A stretch of 64,000 bases of DNA from NCBI GenBank assembly GCA_021904315.1, contig CM038918.1:2805349-2869348 (forward strand). Reading direction: 5' to 3'. This stretch comes from Sphagnum magellanicum. Its lineage: Eukaryota; Streptophyta; Sphagnopsida; Sphagnales; Sphagnaceae. Below the pieces are notes generated by a model. That model made no database searches and was not told the origin of the DNA. It was given only the letters and a program-made list of their open reading frames with translations. Position numbers and translations under genes: made by a program. This document shows positions 55,404 through 64,000 of the stretch, one piece after another. Positions within the stretch are counted from its first letter, which is position 1. Each line of letters starts with the position of its first letter.

Positions 55404-58400
55404 AGATGCCACCCTTTGACAGCCTGAGACGGAGATAATACCTTTGCAGGGCAGCACTATTTCTGACCTCATGTCAGTCTATTAATGGTCAGACACTTAA
55501 CCACCACATAAATAAGAGGTCACCTGCAATGTATGTAACCTTTCTGTTGTACACAGATGCTACTGTATATCAGGATTGAGTGACAAAACGGAGGACTGAG
55601 GTGTAGATATCTGATCTTTGCTAATGCCTGTAAGTGCAAGATCTCATAATATTGTGCTGTAGAATCATGATGTGGAGTATTAGGAATTTGTTTCTCCATG
55701 CTTATGTGTCATTACAGAGCTTGTCGATTGAAGACAGACTGCAATTCCTCAATCGCACAGTGAACCTGTCAACAGATTGAAGTCAACTTGCCTCTGGATG
55801 ATTCTGTACACAACTTATCTTCATTAAGTGTTATTGTGCAGTTGCACAACTGCCTAAAAGCTCTCAAGGTCAGTTTCAAGGCTTTTCTCTGCCCAAAGAT
55901 TTTGTGCCCAAAAGGGGCATGGCTTCATTCATCCTTTTCTTTAGTGCAAAGACTGCACATTGGAGAAGTGCAGCAACTCCATGTCAGAGCTTCTTTTCTT
56001 CTACATGCTTCTGAACATCTGCTTTCGGTTGCTGGAAGTACATGTTAGATGTTCACAAATTCTACTTTTGTCATCCAAATTCATGTCAGACAATTCTGAA
56101 GTTGCTGTGTCTCATGATCTGATTGAACACAGTTCTGAGTTGCCAGTCGTCTTATGCAATGCCCATCAAACATGGTTTGATGGTCCATGGAAACACGGTT
56201 TGTTGGTCCATTCCTTGTGTGAATAAGAAGCCATAATCAGGAAGTGCATTTCCAAGTAGGCTAGTCTTTTGCTGCAATGGTGTTGGCAAGTGAAAAAGTC
56301 GGTCAATACCATTTGTTCATCCACAGTGAAGCCATTGCCTGAGCCTTAAATCAAAAAGCCATAACTCTAGACACTCCTTGGTTAGGAGCTAAACCTTCCT
56401 TGCCTCAGCTGGCAAACTTTCCTAACTAGTGGAAGAATACTTTTGAGAAAAAAATGCAAGTGATTGAACAAAGCTAACCTAGTTTAGCCCCAAAAGTGCA
56501 TCATCGCACACATTCCGCAGCAGGAAAAATGGCCCTGTGCATTGTACATTGGATGAAGTGAGTGCTTTGGATGAAGTACAGCCTTCAAATAGCGCGGAAA
56601 TGGGTATAGACCAGCGTTTGGTGGGTACCAGGCTGGTACCCACCATGGTATCAAAGAAAGGATCGGACGGATATGACTCGAGGAAATACCTGCCTCATAC
56701 CCGTATTGCCTGCCTGGGAGGGACTTGAGATAATATCAGTTTAATACCAAGTCTATGTCGATCTCAATATCAGGTATATATACCTGCCACATACCAGCCA
56801 AAAATCAGTCCTGAACCCTAATACCCGGACCAGGCTGGAATGAATTTTTTACAAAAAGGATCTTGTATTAGTACCATGCTGCTGGTAAGGAATTTTTTTG
56901 AAAAGATTCAATACTAGGGTAACCATGCCCATAATCGAATATTGGCCGGTTATCGATCAGGGCAAAAGGCCGGGGTAAGGCTTGTTAATGGTTGGTTAAA
57001 AAAGGGATCGACGTTTGATGTCTACACATCCTATTGCTGAACGTGGGTTGACGAAAAAAATGTTCTCAATTTTGGAGGGGGTTACCTGGGTAGTGCATTT
57101 TTGTGTTCGAGAATAGGATAAAAGTCACCCATTTGGACAAAAGTTGTGCCCTGTATTGTGATAGCAAAGTGTTTGCATTATGGGGGAGAATACTGTGTTC
57201 GCTTGGATACCCATTGGGCCCCACTTAAAACACCAAAGTGCTTGTTTTACAATGTTCACACAAAGGAAAAAAATTGAACCCCATTAGTTCATAAGGGATT
57301 GTTTGGTAATGGGAGTTGTTTAATGCAATTATAAACAATTAAGGTACATGGACACAAACAATCTTTTGTGCACAAAGTTGGCCTAAAACATACCATAAAA
57401 CCTTGACCATTTCAGCACATGTCTCTTGAATAATTAATTAATTTTGAAACATTCATTTCAGCAAATGGAATACTTTTAAATATTCACTATTTTCCTTCAC
57501 AATATTTTTTGATTTGGAAGAAATAATACTTGAAAATTTGAACATTTCTGAAAATAATACAATTAGTGTTGAATTGGCCAAGGTACTAAGGTAATGTCTC
57601 CAACAACAACTTTGGGAACAACAATGTTGGGGGCCAAAGCCAAAACAAATCTATGACTATTCTAAAACAAATTTCAGAATATTAAGCCTTATTCATTTCT
57701 CACCAAAAACATGGCTTTCAATCACAAGTTAACTAACATATCACAACTAAAAAAAAAAGTTCAATTCTATCATACATATTAGGTTGGATCAAAATGTTCA
57801 AATTGGCACAAAATATGGAAGATGAGTTGTTAAATATACAAGAGCTTTTATTTTCAGCTTTAAAATCTTTGAGGTCTATAATAGATGAGGATCTAATCCT
57901 TGTGAAATCAAAAGACAAGGAAGGACATATCAAAGTAAAAGGTAGTCAGAAGAGGTGAAAATAAAACATTCATAAGATCAGAAAGTAGAAGCAATAGTTG
58001 AAGAAAGGATATTTTATGTAAATCAACTTTATTAGGTAGCGTACAACAAGGTTTTATACTATAGATGGATCCAACAATCTATAGTCCTAAGAGTAACAAG
58101 GAAAATAAATAGTTCTAGTTCTTGAAGATTTCAACAAGTTGCAACCCACCATAATGTGAGGTTCACACCTATAGCATGGACATCAACTTCAAACATTAAT
58201 TTAATCTAGGAGGATTTTGAAAGTTTCTTCAAATGATTCTCTTTTACATAACTATTACGAAATCATGGACTTTTTAAAAATTCAAATTTAACCAATTTTT
58301 TAGATTCTTGGGATGTGTATAGGAGGTTGAAGTGTGTATCTCTTGTGGGCTCAAAGCAAACTCCACCAACTTGTTGGAGATTAGGGCTAGGGTGCAACAT

Positions 58401-58540
58401 CCAAGCATGATATCAAATGTGCTTCATTGATGACAAAGTAGATTGTTAGGCCAACCAACAACAAATAAAGAGAATGTTCCTCATGTAAAACAACCACAAA
58501 AGGCAAGAAGATCAAATTGAATTTCTACCCCACACCAAAC
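55404..58540. other. Malic enzyme 3' region and intergenic DNA
   Basis: The 3' UTR is expected in the first few hundred bases. Beyond about 56400 the sequence is non-coding, with a GGTACC-rich palindrome near 56620. From about 57000 it becomes AT-rich. I see no gene in this interval. Confidence 0.45.
56620..56644. other. Perfect 11-bp inverted repeat with 3-nt loop
   Basis: GGTGGGTACCA, then GGC, then TGGTACCCACC forms a perfect GC-rich stem. Related TACCAGGCTGG / ACCAGGCTGG strings recur nearby at about 56830. It could be a subterminal hairpin of an unrecognised element. Confidence 0.6.
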
Positions 58541-58544
58541 AAGC

Positions 58545-59690
58545 AAATGGACAATTGAATCCTTGGAAGAAGCAATGGATGTAATTGAAAATGAGTATAT
58601 TACTTTGAAGAAACAAGCAAACATTGGCACATCCCTCTAACTTCTCTTTCAGATCATTTGAATGGTAGGACATGATCAAAGAAACAAGGGTCACAACGTG
58701 TGGTCATGAAAAAAGAGGATACAACATGGTGGCTTGGACACTTGATATGCAAAAATGTGAACTTTCCATAATCTTCTAGCAACTCAAAATGAAGGTGGTG
58801 AAATCCACTTAGACTAGACCAACCCCCTCCAAAGATGGAGTTCCTAAAAACTCATGGTGATATTGGTTCAAGCATTAACATCTAAAGCTAAGTGTTTGAC
58901 TTGCTAAAGGATTTCAAGTATGTTAGGCACAAACTTTGACAAGCTAGTATTGTGATTCATTCTATTAGAACCTACAAACATTATACATTCAACACAAGCA
59001 TAATGAATAACATGTATGGAATTCCAATGAGATAAGAATTTTGGCAAGGTGCTAGTTAGGGGCCAAATTTTGGCAAAAAAAGCTCACATGAGGTTTATAG
59101 CACTATTCCTAAATCTAGATAATGGTGACTATAATTGTGTTGGAAATCCAACAAGAGATTCCTCGCCAAGGTTTTACATATTTAGGGGTGAGAGGATTAA
59201 AGATGATTACATCAAACATAATAAAATAAAGACATGAATGGCGATGCAAAAGAAGGCATGGATGATTTTTTTTATCATTTTTCAAGAGGTTAATTCAAAA
59301 TAGCATCGCAAAATATAATCAATATCTATTAATTTTAGATGGACATGGGTCACATGTTACATTATAAACATAGAACAAGTGCAAGAATTTGGATTGTACA
59401 TGGTTACATTACTATATCACACTTCCCATGCCTTGCAACCATTGGATGTAAATTGTTTTAAACCTTTTAGAACAACTTTCAAAAAAAAGAGGGATAATGC
59501 AATGGTCAAAAACAATCACTATGAACCAAATAAATGTACACTTACAACCTAGGTAGACAAGGCCTTGGACCAATCTTTATTTAGGAAAAACATTAAAAAT
59601 GGGTTTAAGGTTACATGGATTTGGCCACTCAATGCAAAGCTCATGGATGATGGTAAAAATATAATTACAAAATGACTTTGTTTGTACATG
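58545..59690 (+). pseudogene. Decayed pogo-like (Tc1/mariner superfamily, DDE_1) transposase
   Basis: Fragments in different frames follow the order of plant pogo-like transposases. They are an HTH-like start (LEEAMDVIENEY), AWTLDMQKCEL, TRPTPSKDGVP followed by SWWYWF, QTLYIQHKHNE, FYIFRGERIKDDYIK (about 59175), the catalytic-Asp segment LLILDGHGSHVTL (about 59329-59367), YHTSHALQPLDVNCFKPF (about 59418-59471) with the third acidic residue about 35 residues on, and VDKALDQSL through NIKNGFKVTWIWPLN. Many stops and frameshifts interrupt it. Terminal inverted repeats with TA duplications were not found. Confidence 0.8.
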
Positions 59691-60498
59691 AAATGAATCC
59701 TACAAATGGCCCATGCAAAATTAAGAAAAAAATGATGGAGTAGAATTCACCTTGGATGTGTTAAATTGAAAAACAAGTTCCTAAATGTGTTTTTATCAAG
59801 TTTGAAAGTTATGGGTGAACTTGACAATCCATTCCCATATGTGCAATTATTGGATTAAGGCATATAATTTTCTACATTTATTTTTTTTGTTAATCCATAA
59901 CATTAACAACATTCAAAAATTTAATGCCCTTTTCATGAAAATAAAACAAAGAGTATTGATTCTATCAAAAATATACATGATTAATGGATCTAAACATGTT
60001 CAATTTGTATGTAATCAAGTTATCTAACTTGATTAATTTTAGCTCAAACAAAATATATGAACAAATTTTAGTTTTCAATTATCTAATGCATAATTTACAT
60101 AAACCTCAAGAGTTTTGAAGTTAAGAGAAAAATGAAGAACTCCTTGATACATTACTCCAATATGCAAAATCATTGAATTTGAACATGATTAGTTTTACTC
60201 ACAACAAAAAGCTCTGAGTTTGATAACTTATTCCTTGCATTTTAATTAAGTCTTATGGCTATTGATCAATCATGTTTAAAAAAATAATGAATGAAAAAGA
60301 AAAAATATTTTAGACCTATCATACTACAAGGAGGTCAAAAGTTTGTTAATTGTTTATAAACATGGTAATGGTGACAATTATTGTTTTTGCAATTTGCTTA
60401 GGGAATTTTTCCATGGCTAATGAAGTTCATTCATCATCTATATCATGTCACACCAAAATCACCTTGCAAACTCATTGACATCACTACAATAAAACGTC
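59691..60498. other. AT-rich intergenic DNA
   Basis: I see no gene or recognised repeat between the transposase remnant and the fold-back-like element. Confidence 0.5.
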
Positions 60499-61679
60499 CC
60501 ATGTTCAAATCATTAATTAATGTTTTGCTTGTTACAAAAAAAAAAATTGATTTGAAAAAAAACCCAATCAATATTCTTTTTGTTGCAACAAAAAAAATTG
60601 ATATCAAAACCCTAATCAATGTTTCACTTATTGCTATAAATAAATTGATATAAATAAGTAAAAATTGCTTGTTGTTGCAAATAATAATTGTGTTGTAACT
60701 AGAAGGTTCAACTACTTTTATGTGCTTTTGTGGTTACAATGTTTGGCTTTAGGTCCAACTTTGTTCGATAATGGTTTGTTCAATGTAAATACATTGAATT
60801 AATTTTGCAACATTTTGCACATTATTGGATCTATGACAAAAGTAGATTCTTTGATATGTGAAAAATGCAAATTTTTGAATTTGAAACAAGTCACCATGGC
60901 AATGACTTTAATTTTTATGGATCATGCACATGACCACTAATTAGTTTCATTTAAATGTTTGAAGGACCTAACTTTAAACTTGGGTTCGAAAACTTCAATT
61001 CCACTCCATAATAGAAAAATCTAAAACCTAACCTTATTTCGTTTTAGTACATCCAACCATGTCAAAATATGAATATGAATTATCAAGTTGATTAGTGTGC
61101 AAACACTTTGGATATATGGTAAGAAACACAAATCAAGGATTTCAAAAACTGAACTACTATATGAAAGAACTTGATGGAATACCTATATCGATTGGTAATT
61201 GGATTTAAAATTAGAAGAAATGGAGTAGTAGCAACAAGTAAAAGTTTGATTAAAAAAAAAAATTGGATCAATTTCTTCTTTGCAACAAAAGAACATTAAT
61301 TGAGGTTTTTTTAATCAAATTCATTTTTGTAACAAGTAAAATAACATTAATTGGGGTTTGAGTTTTTATCAAATTATTTTTTACAGTAATAAGTAAAAGA
61401 TCAATTGGGGTTTTGATATCAATTTTTTTGCAACAATAAAAACTCTATAACAAAAGGTGTCCATGTACACCAAGTGATTTCACTAGATGTTAAGTGAATT
61501 CACTGGTCATAGCGAATGGGACCTAGTGGGGAAGCAATGAATTTACTAGCCTAATGAATAGGGACTAATGAACTACACCCACATTTTGTGGTAGTGGAAG
61601 ATATCAATCGGGGTAAATTTTTTTTATCAATTTCTTTTTTACAAAACAAACAAAACATTGATTAATGATTTGAACATGG
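60499..61679. mobile_element. Fold-back-like element with long, internally repetitive inverted arms
   Basis: The left end CCATGTTCAAATCATTAAT is matched in inverted orientation by ATTAATGATTTGAACATGG at 61661-61679, a perfect 19-bp pair that continues imperfectly. Both arms consist of several diverged subrepeats of about 50-60 bp built from CAATCAATGTTT, TTGTTGCAACAAAAAAA and TTGATATCAAAACCC (left arm about 60499-60660, right arm about 61240-61440 and 61610-61679, inverted). Long inverted arms made of tandem subrepeats characterise fold-back elements. No coding frame lies between them. No clear target duplication is visible, and 61441-61600 looks like an insertion in the right arm. Confidence 0.6.
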
Positions 61680-62695
61680 AAGGTTTTCATGTGGTGATGG
61701 CAATGAATTTGCAAATGACAATTTTAAGCTTCAAAAAATATGTGGCTAAAAAAATACTTCAACCACCTGACCATTAATTAAATTGTGCATGGTCACTAAT
61801 TAACTGGGCCATGATTGTATCCAAATTATTTATCAATTTATGAACACTAAAGAAAATTTATGCAAAGTGGATTTTGGTACAATGTTAAATTTTGTTTGGA
61901 TTAAATGTACAATCTTTTTGGGTCCCATTAAGTCCATCATCAATCACTATCCTAGGTTCCAAAACAAACATACCAAACATTTAGTGCAATGAATGAAAAT
62001 AACCAAACCTAAGCATGTTCATGAATGTCAAAATCAAAATGCATAAAGATCAACAATATGAATTGATAAAGAGTTAATATTGGCATGGAAGCCATGATCT
62101 ACATTAATTTGCCAAATAATAGCTTGTCAATTTGTCAAAAAGTAGTTTGGGTTAATCTTTCACCAAACAATGATTACTAAATGAACCCCATTCGTTATAA
62201 TTGTAAACAATAATTAATTGGTTTTTTTTTATAGTTGAGGTTTATTGATATTTGATCACCATTAGATAATCTTCATTTAGGCACATGATTTTATGTAATC
62301 TTCTCCTTGTATGTGTCATTTTGGTCAAAAAGTTCATCTTTCTTCCTTTGCAATCATCATCACCTTTTATGATTTCAACAATAATTATTTGATATGATCT
62401 AATTTCTTCACATTGGTGATCAAAACTTTGGTTTTCTCATTTGTCACATATACCATACATATTAATGTCATGTTGTGTGTTTAAATTATAATGGCATCAA
62501 AATCTCAATTCATAACAACTTAAATTTGTCAACAATAATTATATACACACATTATACATATTATGTCTCTCTTTTTCCTTTGCTTTACCCTAGATGGCAC
62601 ACCCATGCCACACACTCAACATTTTTTTATATGTCAATACTTAACCTCCTCCTAGATTATTTATACATCAAGTGGGGAAAACCACTCTTGCAATT

Positions 62696-62736
<41 letters not shown>

Positions 62737-63270
62737 CTTTAATATGTAAGTTGATTCATTATCCAAACTTTCATGCTCATGGGAGCAATTGAGAGTTTAA
62801 ATATTGTTACAATTTTGACTAATATGTTTAATTGTGAGGAAGACCTATGATGATGACAAGAAAAGACATAAAACCTTTGGAAAGAGTCATAAAAGTTGGG
62901 AATGCAAACTTTGTTTCATCTCCATTTGATGGATGGAAATTATTGGGACTAGTATGTCTCCATTCATGATGTTCACCTTGCACTATAATCATAACATAAT
63001 TCTTAAAAGGTTAAACTTTAACAAACCAAATGTTAGGTGTTGAAAGGAATTTTACACTATAATTATGCATAATTGTTAAAAATGATGAAACATTCAAAAT
63101 CCAAATTTTATGTGCATCCTAAAAAAACATATTATTCATCATACATACATTACAATACAAAAGCTTATCCCAATAATGTCCCAAGAACAATAAACATGTC
63201 TTCTTAATTTTTAAAACTTGAGTCTCATGCTTGCATAGAACATTAAATTGTTTTACAAAGCATCGACAAT
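61680..63270. other. AT-rich intergenic DNA with an AT microsatellite
   Basis: I see no gene. An AT dinucleotide run lies at about 62699-62735. The plus-strand frame across it encodes a Tyr-Ile repeat and is not credible as a gene. Confidence 0.5.
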
Positions 63271-63277
63271 AGAAAAG

Positions 63278-63605
63278 AAGAAAGTTCCTCAAAGATGTTT
63301 TGTAGACAACATTTGAGAAAGGCTTACTTAGGCCATGTGAAGGGAGGAAGGTTTTTCAAAAGTGTTTTGTAAACAACATTTGAGAAAGGTTTACTTGGGC
63401 TATGTTAAGGGAGGAAAGTTTCTCAAAAATGTTTTGGAAACAACATTTCAGAAAAGGCTTATTTTGACCACATGAAGGGAGGAAGGTTTTTCAAAAGTGT
63501 TTAGCAAACAACATTTGAGAAAGGCCTACTTGGGTCACATGAAGGGAGGAAAGTTTCTCAAAGATAGTTTGTAATGTTTTAGAAAGGTCTACTTGGGCGA
63601 TGTGG
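63278..63605. repeat. About 66-bp tandem repeat, five diverged copies
   Basis: Units start with GGAGGAAGGTTTTTCAAA or GGAGGAAAGTTTCTCAAA near 63278, 63343, 63410, 63478 and 63545. Each continues with an ACAACATTTGAGAAAGG block and TACTTGGGC. The last unit is shortened. Alternate units resemble each other more closely in the GGTTTTTCAAAAGTG versus AGTTTCTCAAA segment, hinting at a two-unit higher-order pattern. Confidence 0.85.
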
Positions 63606-64000
63606 AAGCTTTAATGGTGTGACATGATACTCAAGGAAAACACTCAACAAAGCTTGATGGAGGGTATGAAAAACATTCAACAAAACTTATGGAGAGTATC
63701 TAGCATCTCACATTAAGAAACGCTCTTAACAATGTTTTCCAATGTCTCACCAACAATGTTACAAAGGGGTTCACATATGCCATGCGAAAGCTCAAGTGGA
63801 GGGACATGCACCCTAGAAGAAGGTTGGACAAAACTAGTTAGAGGGTATTTTACATCTCACCAAAAGCCATCTCTTCACAACTTCTTTCCATGAATGCAAC
63901 TTTGCTTTTCCACATAAATGACAATCATTAGCAACAAACACATCATGACAATTTTTGCATAAAGAACAAAACAGATTCTCTCAACCCTAATCCACACCCT
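63606..64000. other. Window end, no gene seen
   Basis: AT-rich DNA with CAACAAA and CTCAC motifs, no recognisable gene or repeat boundary before the window ends. Confidence 0.4.

Noticed and set aside
63278..63605. CRISPR-like array
   Set aside because: The units are contiguous 66-bp tandem repeats with no unique spacers, and the genome is plant nuclear.

Overview
This is a nuclear window from a land plant. The evidence is spliced genes with GT-AG introns that encode plant-type proteins (a PIP aquaporin, an HVA22/TB2-DP1 protein, a CIA30-domain protein and a plant-type NADP-malic enzyme), a Ty1/copia LTR retrotransposon primed by initiator tRNA-Met, and TTTAGGG-type telo-boxes. I cannot fix the lineage from sequence alone. 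Four confident genes in 64 kb, separated by AT-rich, repeat-laden DNA, indicate a gene-sparse genome.

Layout. 1-3.4 kb: minisatellites, a poly-T tract and dispersed repeats. 3.4-5.2 kb (minus): a four-exon PIP2-like aquaporin. 5.6-13.1 kb: a CACTAG-ended TIR element, duplicated repeat blocks and no convincing gene. 13.1-18.2 kb (minus): a structurally complete copia element with TSD, both LTRs, PBS, PPT and gag-pol in one frame, broken by 14 premature stops. 18.2-20.5 kb: exon-like pieces of an unidentified gene or pseudogene. 20.5-37 kb: very AT-rich, gene-poor DNA with tandem repeats and one OTU-like coding remnant. 37.2-43.3 kb (plus): HVA22-like gene, then the CIA30-domain gene. 43.3-48.4 kb: a Harbinger-like MITE with TTA target duplication, a second MITE-like unit and a fold-back-like pair. 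48.4-55.4 kb (plus): NADP-malic enzyme. 55.4-64 kb: AT-rich DNA with a decayed pogo-like transposase, a fold-back-like element and a 66-bp tandem repeat.

The genes do not form an operon-like unit. They cover water transport (PIP), endomembrane shaping and stress (HVA22), mitochondrial complex I assembly (CIA30) and cytosolic malate decarboxylation giving NADPH (malic enzyme).

The most notable signal is inside the malic enzyme gene. The exon completing the NADP-binding Rossmann motif is tandemly duplicated. Both 102-nt copies keep splice sites and phase, and only 28 nt separates them, too little for an intron, so they look like mutually exclusive exons. The second is the copia polyprotein: all 14 premature stops are one C-to-T step from Gln or Arg codons (10 of them TAG), with no frameshift over 4.4 kb, as expected from methylcytosine deamination.
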